Below, piece after piece: positions 44,605 to 54,174 of a stretch of 64,000 bases of DNA. Position 1 is the first letter of the stretch; each line of letters begins with the position of its first letter. This DNA comes from Acidobacteriota bacterium (GTDB lineage: Bacteria > Acidobacteriota > Blastocatellia > Pyrinomonadales > Pyrinomonadaceae). A model generated the notes under the pieces. It did not search any database. It saw nothing but the letters and a program-made list of their open reading frames with translations, and was not told the origin of the DNA. Made by a program: the position numbers and the translations under genes. The DNA lies in the NCBI GenBank assembly GCA_019239425.1, contig JAFAZX010000022.1, positions 1-64,000 on the forward strand. Direction: 5' to 3'.

Positions 44605-47604
44605 ATGAAGGATTCCGTGCTGACGACGAAGGGCTGGGCGCTGCTGATCGTGGCGGCGGTTCTCGTCGCGGCCGGCACGCTCAACTTCGCGCAGCGCCTC
44701 ACGCGCACCGCGCCCCCGACCGACGGCATCGACTGGGTGAAGACCGACGGCGGCGTCTTCGCGCGCGCGGTCAAGGGGGACTCGCCCGCGGGGCGCAAGG
44801 GCGTCTTCGGCGTGATGCCGGGCGACCGGCTCATCGGCGTCGTCGTCGGCGACAGCGACCAGCGCGATGAGGTCAAGACGACCTACGACGTGCAGATCCT
44901 CCTCGAGGTGGCGGGCGTCGGCGGTCGCATCGGCTACCTCATCGAGCGCCCCTCGAACCCGGAGGAGACGCGCTACTACTGGGTCTACCTCGACGACCTG
45001 ACGCCGCAGCGGACGCTCACCGCGCGCGACCTCTACATCAACCTCATCGGCGTCGTCTACCTGCTGGTCGGCCTCTTCGTCTTCTTCAAGCAGGGCGGGC
45101 GCGCGCCCTTCGCGCTCCACTTCGCGACGCTCTGCCTCGTCGCCTTCGTCTTCCACTTCTACAAGCCCTACGGCGGCCTGGAAGACCTCGACCTCGCCGT
45201 CGAGTTCTTAGACAACGCGGCCTTCGCGCTCTTCGCGCCGGTGCTGCTGCACTTCTGCGCGGTCTACCCCGTGCGCTACCACCTGTCGGAGAAGAGGCCG
45301 CGGCTGGTCTACCTGCTCTACGCGCCGGCCGCGGTGCTCGTGGCGCTCGCGGCCTTCTTCGACTTCGCGCCGGCGCTCTACAACGCGCGGCAGAACTCGG
45401 CGCTCTTCGCGCTGCTCTTCAGGGCCTACGAGGCTCTGCCCGAAGACTTCCCGGCGCGGCTGTCGCTGGCCGAGACGGTCTTCCTGTGGGCGGCGCTCGC
45501 GTCGGGTTCGTTCATCCTCGTGCGCCGCTTCGTGAAGAACGAGTCGGCCATCGTCCGCCAGCAGTTGAAGTGGGTCGTGTGGGGCTCGGCGCTGGCCGTG
45601 ACGCCGTTCACGCTGCTCTACGCGGCCGGCTACATCTTCGGCGTCGGCGAAGGTTTCCTGAGCGAGGCGACGCGGAAGTGGATGACGGACGCGGCGGTGC
45701 TGCCGCTGGTGCTCATCCCGCTCACGTTCGGCAACTCGGTCGTGCGCTACCGCCTGATGGACGTGGACATGGTCGTGCGGCGCACGGCCGTCTACGCCCT
45801 GACGACTTTGACCATCGCCTTGCTCCTCGGGTCGGTCGTCTACGTGGCGGGGCTCTACGCCTTCGGCGGCGAGGTCATCACGCCGGGCATCGTCACGATG
45901 CGCGTCATCGTCTCGGTCGCGGCGATGGCCGTGATCGTGATGACGGCCGCGCCCCTGAAGAACTTCCTGCAGGAGCGCACCGACCGCTTCTTCTACGGCG
46001 AGCGGTACGATTTGCGCGCGGGCCTGCTGGACTTCGGCCGGACGCTCTCGGCGACGACTTCGCTCGAGCCTCTGCTCGACGCCCTGGTCGGCCGCCTCCA
46101 ACAGGTGCTCGGCGTCGAGCGCGTCGCCATCTTCATCGAGAACAGCCGCGCGGGCGGCGGCTACCGCGTGGCGCGCGCCGCCGGACTCTCCAACGAGATC
46201 ATCGTCCCGCCCGACTTCCGCGAGATGATCCGCACGCGCTCGGCCGAGGAGGGCATCGTGCGCGCGGACGGCCTCGACCTTCCGCCCGAGACGAACGGCT
46301 TCGTGCGCCGCACGCTCCACTACTATGTGCCGTGCGTCGTGCGCGGCCGGATGGTGGCGGTCATCGGCCTGGGCCGCTCGACGGCCGCCGCGCTGCTCTC
46401 CTCGGAAGACCTCGAAATCCTGCGCACCGTCTCGGGCTACGTCGCCGTCGCCATCGAGAACAGTCTGCTCTACCAGGAGCAGAAGGAGCGGGCCGAAGAG
46501 CTCGCCCTGCTCAAGGAGTTCAACGAGTCCATCGTCGAATCCATCAACGTCGGCATCCTGACGGCGGACGCTACGGGCCGCGTGACGGGCTGCAACTCCG
46601 CGCTCGAAGCGATGCTCGGACTCCGCCGCGACGAGGCGACGGGGCAGCTCGTCGAAGAACTCTTCGCCGAAGACTTCGCCGAGACCCTGCGGCTCGCGCT
46701 CGGCGAGCAGGGCTGGAACCTTTCGGAGCTGCGCAACATCTACAAGCTGCACACGGCGACGCGCAACGGCCGGACGCTCATCCTCAACATCGCGCTCGCG
46801 CCCCTGAAGCGCGCCGACGAGGCCGTTTCGGGCGGCGTGCTCGTCGTGCTCGAAGACGTGACGGGCCGCGTCCGCCTCGAAGAGCAGTTGCAGCAGCGCG
46901 AGAAGCTCTCGAGCATCGGCCTGCTCGCCGCGGGCGTCGCGCACGAGATCAACACGCCTTTGACCGGCGTCTCCTCGTACACGCAGATGCTCCTGGGGAT
47001 GCTCGCCGACACCGACCCGAAGCACGCGCTCCTCCAGAAGATTCGCCGGCAGACCGACCGCGCGACGGGGATCGTCAACAACCTCCTCAACTTCTCGCGC
47101 ACGGGCAGCGCGACCGAGTTCGCCGAGGTCAACCTCGCGCGCGTGCTCGACGACACGCTGCAACTGCTCGAGCCGCAACTGCGCCAGAGCCGCGTCGAGA
47201 TCGCGCGCGAGTACGACGCAGAACTCCCGCGCATCTACGGCAACGCCGGCAAGCTGCAACAGGTCTTCACCAACCTCCTCCTGAACGCGCGAGACGCCAT
47301 CCCCGACGGCGGACGCATCGCCCTGCGCGCCGGGGCCTCGGACGGCCGCGACGCGCTCGTTATCGAAGTCGAGGACAACGGCATCGGCATCGCGCCCGAG
47401 AACGTCGCGCGCATCTACGACCCGTTCTTCACGACGAAGGGCGTCGGGCGCGGCACCGGGTTGGGCCTCGCCGTCTCCTACGGCATCGTGCAGGAGCACT
47501 CCGGCCACATCGCCGTCGAGAGCGCGCCCGGCCGCGGCACCACCTTCCGCATCACACTGCCCACCGCCGCCGCCCACACGCGCCTCCAGGCCGCCAGCGA
47601 TTAA
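44605..47604 (+). CDS. Membrane histidine kinase (PDZ-like, GAF, PAS, HisKA, HATPase)
   Basis: 999 residues. N-terminal helix, a PDZ-like periplasmic region (about 35-135, VMPGDRLIGVVVGD), about seven or eight membrane helices (145-450), GAF (about 475-620), PAS (about 640-765), HisKA with phospho-acceptor H780 in AAGVAHEINTPLTG, and the ATPase: N box NLLLNARDA, DNGIGIAPENV, GTGLGLAVSYGIVQ. It senses a membrane or periplasmic cue and should phosphorylate a response regulator; the NtrC-type regulator at 52685 is the best candidate, as NtrB-like HEINTPL kinases pair with it. Starts ATG 44605 with weak ribosome site. Confidence 0.93.
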   Translation: MKDSVLTTKGWALLIVAAVLVAAGTLNFAQRLTRTAPPTDGIDWVKTDGGVFARAVKGDSPAGRKGVFGVMPGDRLIGVVVGDSDQRDEVKTTYDVQILLEVAGVGGRIGYLIERPSNPEETRYYWVYLDDLTPQRTLTARDLYINLIGVVYLLVGLFVFFKQGGRAPFALHFATLCLVAFVFHFYKPYGGLEDLDLAVEFLDNAAFALFAPVLLHFCAVYPVRYHLSEKRPRLVYLLYAPAAVLVALAAFFDFAPALYNARQNSALFALLFRAYEALPEDFPARLSLAETVFLWAALASGSFILVRRFVKNESAIVRQQLKWVVWGSALAVTPFTLLYAAGYIFGVGEGFLSEATRKWMTDAAVLPLVLIPLTFGNSVVRYRLMDVDMVVRRTAVYALTTLTIALLLGSVVYVAGLYAFGGEVITPGIVTMRVIVSVAAMAVIVMTAAPLKNFLQERTDRFFYGERYDLRAGLLDFGRTLSATTSLEPLLDALVGRLQQVLGVERVAIFIENSRAGGGYRVARAAGLSNEIIVPPDFREMIRTRSAEEGIVRADGLDLPPETNGFVRRTLHYYVPCVVRGRMVAVIGLGRSTAAALLSSEDLEILRTVSGYVAVAIENSLLYQEQKERAEELALLKEFNESIVESINVGILTADATGRVTGCNSALEAMLGLRRDEATGQLVEELFAEDFAETLRLALGEQGWNLSELRNIYKLHTATRNGRTLILNIALAPLKRADEAVSGGVLVVLEDVTGRVRLEEQLQQREKLSSIGLLAAGVAHEINTPLTGVSSYTQMLLGMLADTDPKHALLQKIRRQTDRATGIVNNLLNFSRTGSATEFAEVNLARVLDDTLQLLEPQLRQSRVEIAREYDAELPRIYGNAGKLQQVFTNLLLNARDAIPDGGRIALRAGASDGRDALVIEVEDNGIGIAPENVARIYDPFFTTKGVGRGTGLGLAVSYGIVQEHSGHIAVESAPGRGTTFRITLPTAAAHTRLQAASD

Positions 47605-47605
47605 A

Positions 47606-47632
47606 GATTTCAAATTTAAGATCTGAAATTTT
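47606..47632. repeat. Short AT-rich dyad (family J)
   Basis: ATTTCA...TGAAAT around AAATTTAAGATC directly after the kinase stop. It may be a weak relative of family E. Confidence 0.45.
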
Positions 47633-47756
47633 GACTCAATGACCTGTTGACTTGAGGCCGTCTCGGGTATAGGCTTCGCACGCGTTCGCACCCTCCGCGC
47701 GGCGCTCTCCACGGGCGCCGCGGCTCCTGGCAATGCAAAGCAGAAAGAGCCGCCCC

Positions 47757-50700
47757 ATGAAGTCCCCGCGCCCCGCCCGCAAACGTTTCGCAAGGCTGAC
47801 CGTTCTCTTCGTCGTCGCCGCGTCCGCGTCCGCCGGCCTGTTGCTCGCCGGCCGCACGGGCGCGCCGCGCGTCTCGGCGCAGGCCCCCTTCAACGGCTTC
47901 CGCAACTTCGAGAGCCCGCAGGTGCACCCGCTCGCGCTGACGCCCGACGGGACGCGCCTGCTCGCCGTCAACTCGCCCGAGAACCGGCTCTCGGTCTTTC
48001 AGTTGAAGGCGGGGACGCCCGTGCTCACCGCGGAGATTCCGGTCGGGCTTGAGCCCGTCAGCGTCGCGGCGCGCGACAACCGAGAGGCTTGGGTGGTGAA
48101 CTGGCTTTCGGACTCTGTGAGCGTGGTTGACCTGACGACCGGAAACGTCACACGCACGCTCGACGTGGGCGACGAGCCGACGGACGTTCTCTTCGCGGGG
48201 GCGAACGGCGGCAGGGCTTTCGTCTGCGTTTCGGGCACACGCGAGGTGAAGGTCTTCGACGCGGGCGCGCCCGCGGCCGCGGCCCCGCAGGTCGTGCCCG
48301 TGCGCGGCAAGCAGCCGCGTGCGCTCGCGCGCGACGCCGCGGGCACGCGCGTCTTCGTCTCCGTCTTCGAGTCGGGCAACCAGACGGCCGTCGTGCCCGA
48401 GCGGACGGTGACGCAGAACGGTGGGCTGCCGCCGCCGAGCCCCTCGATGGCCGCGGGCCTCCCGCCCGCGCCGCGCACGGGGCTCATCGTGAAGTGGAAC
48501 GGCTCCGCGTGGGTGGACGAGCGCGGCGACGCGCGCTGGACGTCCGCCATCCCCTTCCGCCTGGCCGACGTTGACGTGGCCGTCATCGACGCCGCGACCG
48601 CGGCACTCTCGAACGAGTTGCGCGGCGTCGGCACGCAGATCGGGAACGCCGTCTACGACCCCGTTTCACAACGCCTGCTCGTCGTCAACACCGACGCGCA
48701 GAACTTCACGCGCTTCGAGCCGAACCTGCGCGGGCGCTTCATGAGGACGCGCGTGTCGGGCGTCAACCCCGCGGGCGGCGCCGCGGCCGTCTTCGACCTC
48801 AACCCGCACATCAACTACGCCGACCCGGCCGGCTCCGACGCCGAGCGCGCGCAGAGTCTGGGTCTGCCTTCCGACATCGCGCGCGCGTCCGACGGCACGC
48901 TCTACGTGGCCGCGCTCGGCTCGGCGCGCGTCGGCGTCCTCGACGCGGCCGGGGCGGTGCAGTCGCGGATCGGCGTCGGGCAGGGGCCGACGGGCCTCGC
49001 GCTCGACGAGCCGCGCGCGCGCCTCTACGTGCTCAACCGCTTCGAGCAGACCGTCAGCGTCGTGGACACTCGGGCGCGGAGTGAGCTGACGCGCGTCCCC
49101 GTAGGCTTCAACCCGGAGCCGCCGGAGGTGCGCGAAGGCCGCCGCTTCCTCTACGACACTTTGCTCTCGGCGCACGGCGACGTGTCGTGCGCGAGCTGCC
49201 ACCCGGGCGGCCACCGCGACGGGCTCGTGTGGGACTTGGGGAACCCGCAGGGCGGCGTCGATGTCATCAACAACCCAATCGGCAGCGGCTCGCTCTTCAT
49301 ACGAACCAACACCGTCTCGAACTTCCACCCGATGAAGGGGCCGATGATGACGCAGTCTCTCCGCGGCATCCTCGACTCGCGGCTCATGCACTGGCGCGGC
49401 GACCGCAACAACCTCGGCGAGTTTAACCCGGCCTTCACGAACCTGCTCGGCCGCCCGCAGATGATCACGGACGCCGAGATGCAGGCGTTCCAGGCGTTCG
49501 TGCGCACGCTCGTCTACCCGCCGAACCCGCTCATGAACCTCGACAGCTCGTTCCCGACGAACGTGCCCGAGGTGGGTGGGGACGCGCAACGCGGCTTCAT
49601 CATCTTCAACGGGTCGAAGACCGTCCTCGGCGTCGAACTCTGCGGCGCGTGTCACGAGCTGCCCGTCGGCACGAACAGCGGCCTCATCCCGGCGCTGCTG
49701 TTGCAGGAGCCGCAGGACTTCAAAGCGCCGCAGCTGCGCGGCCTTTACCAGAAGACGGGGATGGAGAACACGCCGGGCGAGAAACTGACCGCGTTCGGCT
49801 TCACGCACGACGGCACGTCCGAGAACCTCGTCACCTTCCTGCGTAACCCGCTCTTCACCTTCGCCAGCGACCAGGATCGGCGCGACGTGGCCGCCTACCT
49901 CCTCTCTTTCAACACGGGCGTGCCCCCATGCCTCGGCGCGCAGTTGACCGTCAACGCGGAGAACAAGAACGCGCCCGAGGTGGGGGCGCGCCTCAACATC
50001 TTGACGGCACAGGCGTCGGCGAACCGCTGCGAACTGGTCGTGCGCGGCATCTACAAGGGCGAGCACCGCAGCTTCCTCTATGACAGGCTGACGACGAAGT
50101 TCGACACCGACCGCGCGGGCGAGCCGCGGGTCTCGCGGCAGGAGTTTTTGGACGCCGCGGGCGCGGGCGGCGAGTTGACGTTTACGGGCGTGCTCGTGGG
50201 GCGCGGCCGTCATTTGAGCATAGACACGGACGGCGACAACGTCCTCAACGGCGACGAGCCGCCGACGGCCGTGGACGTGAGCGGCCGGGTCATCGACTCA
50301 AACGGCAACGGCGTGGCCGGCATCTTCGTCACGCTCTCGGGGTCGCAGGCGGCGACGGCCGTGACGGACGCCGCGGGGCGCTACTTCTTCGGCTACGTCT
50401 CGACCGCGGGCACGCACACGGTCACGCCCTTCCGCGACGGGATGAGCTTCGGCCCCGCGAGCCGCACTTACAACGGCCCGACGGCGAATCAGACGGGCGC
50501 CGACTTCGTCGCGACGGCGAGTGCTATCGACTCCTCGCAGTTCTTCGTCGCGCAGCACTACCGGGACTTCCTCGGGCGCGAGCCCGACACGTCGGGCCTC
50601 AACTTCTGGACGCAGGGCATCGACTCCTGCGGCGCAGACCCCGCGTGCCGCGAGGTGAAGCGCATCAACACGTCGGCCGCGTTCTTCCTCGCCATCGAGT

Positions 50701-51275
50701 TTCAGGAGACCGGCTACCTCGTCTACCGGACTTACAAGGCTTCGTTCAGCGACATCCCCGGCAAGCCCGTGCCCGTCAACTTCCAGCAGCTCCTCGCCGG
50801 CACGCAGCGCATCGGGCAGGGCGTCGTCGTCAACCAGGGCGAGTGGCGCGCGCAGCTCGAAGCCAACAAGCAGACCTTCTTCCTTGACTGGGTGCAGCGA
50901 CCGGACTTCCTCGCGCGCTACCCCGAGACGTTAAGCCCGGCCGACTTCGTCAACCTCCTGAACACGACCGCGGGCTCGCCGCTCACAACGTCGGAGCGCG
51001 ACGCCCTCACCGCGCAACTCGCCGCCGACAACACGGCGCGGGGGCGCGCCGCCGCCCTGCGTCAACTGGCCGAGAACGCGGAGCTTTCGCGGCGCGAGTT
51101 CAACCGCGCCTTCGTCCTGATGCAATACTTCGGGTATCTGCGCCGCGACCCGGACGACGAGGGCTTCAACTTCTGGCTGACGAAGCTCAACCAGTTCAAC
51201 GGCGACTATATCGCCGCCGAGATGGTCAAGGCTTTCATCTCCTCGACCGAGTACCGCCAGCGGTTCAACCAGTAG
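47757..51275 (+). CDS. Beta-propeller / di-haem cytochrome c / CarboxypepD / DUF4214 fusion protein
   Basis: 1172 residues. Signal peptide (VLFVVAASASAGLLLAGR), then YVTN/YncE-type propeller blades (about 50-460, e.g. PVSVAARDNREAWVVNWLSD). A di-haem peroxidase-like region follows: CASCH at C478-H482 and CGACH at C629-H633. Then a CarboxypepD-type domain (about 840-920) and two DUF4214 repeats (DFLGREPDTSGLNFW, GYLRRDPDDEGFNFW; from about 925). It is exported and likely binds haem; the cytochrome part may oxidise or transfer electrons, with DUF4214 as a surface-binding module. ATG at 47733 is an alternative start. Confidence 0.88.
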   Translation: MKSPRPARKRFARLTVLFVVAASASAGLLLAGRTGAPRVSAQAPFNGFRNFESPQVHPLALTPDGTRLLAVNSPENRLSVFQLKAGTPVLTAEIPVGLEPVSVAARDNREAWVVNWLSDSVSVVDLTTGNVTRTLDVGDEPTDVLFAGANGGRAFVCVSGTREVKVFDAGAPAAAAPQVVPVRGKQPRALARDAAGTRVFVSVFESGNQTAVVPERTVTQNGGLPPPSPSMAAGLPPAPRTGLIVKWNGSAWVDERGDARWTSAIPFRLADVDVAVIDAATAALSNELRGVGTQIGNAVYDPVSQRLLVVNTDAQNFTRFEPNLRGRFMRTRVSGVNPAGGAAAVFDLNPHINYADPAGSDAERAQSLGLPSDIARASDGTLYVAALGSARVGVLDAAGAVQSRIGVGQGPTGLALDEPRARLYVLNRFEQTVSVVDTRARSELTRVPVGFNPEPPEVREGRRFLYDTLLSAHGDVSCASCHPGGHRDGLVWDLGNPQGGVDVINNPIGSGSLFIRTNTVSNFHPMKGPMMTQSLRGILDSRLMHWRGDRNNLGEFNPAFTNLLGRPQMITDAEMQAFQAFVRTLVYPPNPLMNLDSSFPTNVPEVGGDAQRGFIIFNGSKTVLGVELCGACHELPVGTNSGLIPALLLQEPQDFKAPQLRGLYQKTGMENTPGEKLTAFGFTHDGTSENLVTFLRNPLFTFASDQDRRDVAAYLLSFNTGVPPCLGAQLTVNAENKNAPEVGARLNILTAQASANRCELVVRGIYKGEHRSFLYDRLTTKFDTDRAGEPRVSRQEFLDAAGAGGELTFTGVLVGRGRHLSIDTDGDNVLNGDEPPTAVDVSGRVIDSNGNGVAGIFVTLSGSQAATAVTDAAGRYFFGYVSTAGTHTVTPFRDGMSFGPASRTYNGPTANQTGADFVATASAIDSSQFFVAQHYRDFLGREPDTSGLNFWTQGIDSCGADPACREVKRINTSAAFFLAIEFQETGYLVYRTYKASFSDIPGKPVPVNFQQLLAGTQRIGQGVVVNQGEWRAQLEANKQTFFLDWVQRPDFLARYPETLSPADFVNLLNTTAGSPLTTSERDALTAQLAADNTARGRAAALRQLAENAELSRREFNRAFVLMQYFGYLRRDPDDEGFNFWLTKLNQFNGDYIAAEMVKAFISSTEYRQRFNQ

Positions 51276-51316
51276 GTGTTTGTCGGTGTGAGCGGTCGGA
51301 TCGGTGGCGAGAGCTT

Positions 51317-51396
51317 TTTAACACAGAGGCACAGAGACACAGCCTGTCGAGAGCTAAAGGCAAGAGGCTGTATCTCTGTGCCTCTGTGTCCAATTA
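51317..51396. repeat. Family B inverted repeat (B6, variant)
   Basis: AACACAGAGGCACAGAGACA is mirrored by ATCTCTGTGCCTCTGTGT. The order of units differs from the other B copies, and the loop GAGCTAAAGGCAA is shared with B4. Confidence 0.88.
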
Positions 51397-51527
51397 AAGG
51401 CATACCTCAGGTTTGACGCCCCGGCCCGATTCGGGCGCGCGAAATTTAGACTTGCTTTTAACGGCGCCGGTGCTAATCTCGCACGCGCTTTCGCATCAAC
51501 GAACGGGGAAGACCTTCTCCAACCTTT

Positions 51528-52562
51528 ATGAGCAAGCGCAAACAGGTTCGGCGCATGGCCGCGTGTGCGTGCGCCGCCGCCGCCGGACTCGCGGCCGCCG
51601 CCGGCCTCTATTCCGAGAAGACCGCCGCGGGTTCGCGGCCGAGGCCCGCGGCCGTCTTCAACGGCAGGCAGGAGGAGCGCGTGGACATACGCCTGCGCTC
51701 TCTGACGACGCGCGCCACGGGGCAGTTGACCATCGAGGCGAGCGAGGGGGGCGGGCGCGCGCGCCTGACGACTTTGGGCTTGCCCGAGCCGCAGACGGTC
51801 AACGAGGCCGCGACCACCTACGTCGTCTGGGCCGTGAGCGGCGGGCGCGTCCAGCGCCTCGGCGAGCTGCGCCGCGACGAGCGCGGCAACGGCGGCCTCG
51901 CCTTCGAACGCCCCGCGGGCTTCGAGCGCTACGGCGTCATCGTCACCGCCGAGAAGCGCCCGGACGTGGAGCGCCCAGGCGACCCCGTCCTCACGACCCG
52001 CGCCGACGAGGCCGGCCCGCTCTTCCCCCCGCGGCCCGCGCCCGCGCCGACCAGCACTCCGACCAACGCGCCGGCCGAAAAGCCGAGAGACAACGGCAAC
52101 CCGAAGCCGGCCCCAGTGCCGTCCGTCGCGAACCCGCGCGGGACGTACCGGCCCGGCGACTTTTATGGGGAGGTTGACGACGCGCTCGCCGCGCAGGGCG
52201 GCGGCCGCGTCATCGAGCTGGAGGGCGACTCGGCGGCGGCGCCGAACGCGCGCGCGTCGGCGCGCGCCGGGCTGCGCTCGAGCAGCGCCTACGTCCGCGC
52301 GAACTTCCGCGGCGTGCCGCTCCCCTCGTCCGTGGGCGCGGGCGTCTACGTGCTCTGGGGCGTCGTCCCCGACGGCCGCATCGTCTACATGGGGAGTCTC
52401 CCCGCGACGGAAGACCTCAACCGCGCCGAGGTCTACGTCCGCGTCCCGGGCTTCGAGTCCGACGACTACACCCTGCTCGTCACGGCCGAGCGCGCCCGCC
52501 CCGCCCCCTCACCCGACGGCCGCCGCCTGCTCAAACCCACGAACGCCGCCTCCGTCAAGTGA
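51528..52562 (+). CDS. Secreted protein with two RskA-like beta domains
   Basis: 344 residues. N-terminal hydrophobic signal with many Ala. Two related halves: EAATTYVVWAVSGGRVQRLG..GFERYGVIVTAEKR (about 105-155), and AGVYVLWGVVPDGRIVYMG..DDYTLLVTAERA (about 265-325), joined by a Pro/Thr linker. These resemble the C-terminal domain of anti-sigma-K factors (RskA), but no anti-sigma ZAS domain is present. Function unknown. Next to the NtrC gene, with repeat A8 between. Confidence 0.65.
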   Translation: MSKRKQVRRMAACACAAAAGLAAAAGLYSEKTAAGSRPRPAAVFNGRQEERVDIRLRSLTTRATGQLTIEASEGGGRARLTTLGLPEPQTVNEAATTYVVWAVSGGRVQRLGELRRDERGNGGLAFERPAGFERYGVIVTAEKRPDVERPGDPVLTTRADEAGPLFPPRPAPAPTSTPTNAPAEKPRDNGNPKPAPVPSVANPRGTYRPGDFYGEVDDALAAQGGGRVIELEGDSAAAPNARASARAGLRSSSAYVRANFRGVPLPSSVGAGVYVLWGVVPDGRIVYMGSLPATEDLNRAEVYVRVPGFESDDYTLLVTAERARPAPSPDGRRLLKPTNAASVK

Positions 52563-52587
52563 CCGCCGCCCCGCCGCCGGGGTAAGA

Positions 52588-52671
52588 TGGGTGCTAGGTG
52601 CTGGGTGCTGGGTGCTGGGTTAAAGCAGCTTGTCTTTACCCAGCACCCAGCACCCAGCACCCAGCACCCAT
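52588..52671. repeat. Family A inverted repeat (A8)
   Basis: TGGGTGCTAGGTGCTGGGTG on the left and TTACCCAGCACCCAGCACCC on the right. The frame of the NtrC gene is open through it, but the true start is after it. Confidence 0.93.
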
Positions 52672-52684
52672 TTCTGAGGTTCGG

Positions 52685-54091
52685 ATGGCGAGAAAAGGTT
52701 CCGTCCTCGTCGTGGACGACGAGGAGATCATGCGCGACGTGCTGGAGACGCTGCTGTCGGCCGAAGGGTACCGCGTCGATCTGGCGAAGACCGGCGAGGA
52801 GGGCCTGGAGTGCTACGGCAAGCGCGCGTACGACGTGGTGCTGCTGGACGTGTCGATGCCGGGCATGGGCGGCCTGCGCGCGCTCGAAGAGATTCTGAAG
52901 GCGGACCCCGACGCCGTCTGTATCATCATCACCGCCTACGCCACCTTCGACACGGCCATCGGCGCGTGGGAGCGCGGCGCCTTCAACTGCATCCGCAAGC
53001 CCTTCCAGAACGAGCAAATCTTAGAGACGGTCGCCAGCGGCATCCGCCGCCGACGCAAGGAGGAGGAGCGCCAGAACCTCCGCCGCGCCATGAGCCGCAG
53101 CGTCGAGCGCGGCTCCATCATCGGCCGCTCCGAGAAGATGCAGGCCATCTTCCAGCTCGTCGACCAGGTCGCGCCCGCGCGCTCGACCGTGTTGATTACG
53201 GGGGAGAGCGGGACGGGCAAGGAACTCATCGCGCGCGCCATCCACATGCAGAGCCCGCGTGCCGCCAAGACCTTCGTCACCGTTAACTCTTCGAACATCC
53301 CTTCCGAGCTGCTTGAGTCGGAACTCTTCGGCCACACGCGCGGCGCCTTCACCGGCGCGGTCGCCGCGAAGAAAGGCTTGTTCGAAGTCGCCGACGGCGG
53401 CTCCATCTTCCTCGACGAGATCGGAGACATCCCGCCCGAGACGCAGGCGCGACTCCTCCGCGTCCTACAGGAGCGCGAGTTCACGCCGCTCGGCGACACC
53501 ACCCCGCGCAAGGTGGACGTGCGCATCATCGCCGCGACGAACATCGATTTGAAGGAGGCCGTGCGGCAAGGCGCTTTCCGCGAAGACCTCTACTACCGCC
53601 TGGCCGTCGTCCCCATCGAGCTGCCGCCTTTGCGCGAGCGGCGCGAGGACGTTCTGGCGCTCGCGCAGCACTTCGTACGCAAGTACAACGAGGAGAACGG
53701 CCGCCGCGTCTCCGAGCAGCTCGCGCCCGACGTGCTCGCGCTCTTAGAGCAGTACACTTGGCCCGGCAACGTGCGCGAGCTGGAGAACGTCGTCGAGCGC
53801 GCCGTCGTCATCGCGCCCGGCTCCGAGATCACGCGCCAGTGCCTGCCCACGGAGATCGCAGACCCCTCGAAGGCCGCGGGCGCCGCCCCGCTCTCCATGG
53901 GCACGGGCAGCCTCGACGTGAGCCGCGGCGTCAACTTCTACGACGAGGTGCGCCGCTTCGAGATCGACATCATCCGCCGCGCCCTCGACCAGACCGGCGG
54001 CCACCAGTCGCGCGCCGCCAGACTGCTCGGCATGAACGCCACCACGCTCAACTCCAAGATCAAGACCTACAACATCCAGCTCCGGTCGTAA
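52685..54091 (+). CDS. Sigma-54-dependent response regulator (NtrC family)
   Basis: 468 residues. Receiver (VVDDEEIMRDVLETLL; phospho-acceptor D55 in VVLLDVSMPG; K in IRKPF), AAA+ domain (Walker A GESGTGKELIARAI at about 172; sigma-54 contact GAFTGA at 220-225; Walker B SIFLDEIGDI; R-finger REDLYYR), and Fis-type HTH at the end (SRAARLLGMNATTLNSKI). It activates sigma-54 promoters when phosphorylated. The partner is probably the kinase at 44605. The ATG at 52685 has GAGG upstream; the open frame before it is repeat A8. Confidence 0.95.
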   Translation: MARKGSVLVVDDEEIMRDVLETLLSAEGYRVDLAKTGEEGLECYGKRAYDVVLLDVSMPGMGGLRALEEILKADPDAVCIIITAYATFDTAIGAWERGAFNCIRKPFQNEQILETVASGIRRRRKEEERQNLRRAMSRSVERGSIIGRSEKMQAIFQLVDQVAPARSTVLITGESGTGKELIARAIHMQSPRAAKTFVTVNSSNIPSELLESELFGHTRGAFTGAVAAKKGLFEVADGGSIFLDEIGDIPPETQARLLRVLQEREFTPLGDTTPRKVDVRIIAATNIDLKEAVRQGAFREDLYYRLAVVPIELPPLRERREDVLALAQHFVRKYNEENGRRVSEQLAPDVLALLEQYTWPGNVRELENVVERAVVIAPGSEITRQCLPTEIADPSKAAGAAPLSMGTGSLDVSRGVNFYDEVRRFEIDIIRRALDQTGGHQSRAARLLGMNATTLNSKIKTYNIQLRS

Positions 54092-54174
54092 TGGGTGCTG
54101 GGTGTTGGGTGCTAGGTGCTGGTTTAAAAACCGGATGTCTTCCCCCAGAACCCAGAACCCAACACCCAGCACCC
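54092..54174. repeat. Family A inverted repeat (A9)
   Basis: TGGGTGCTGGGTGTTGGGTG on the left and AGAACCCAACACCCAGCACC on the right. It separates the NtrC gene from the first glycosyltransferase, whose start codon lies inside it. Confidence 0.9.

Noticed and set aside
45208..47793. Very long minus-strand ORF (861 codons) opposite the kinase gene
   Set aside because: Antisense of a clear histidine kinase; long because stops are rare in GC-rich antisense frames. The translation is low-complexity Arg/Asp/Val-rich.
48666..50213. 515-codon minus ORF opposite the cytochrome fusion gene
   Set aside because: Shadow frame; the plus frame has haem motifs and conserved domains.
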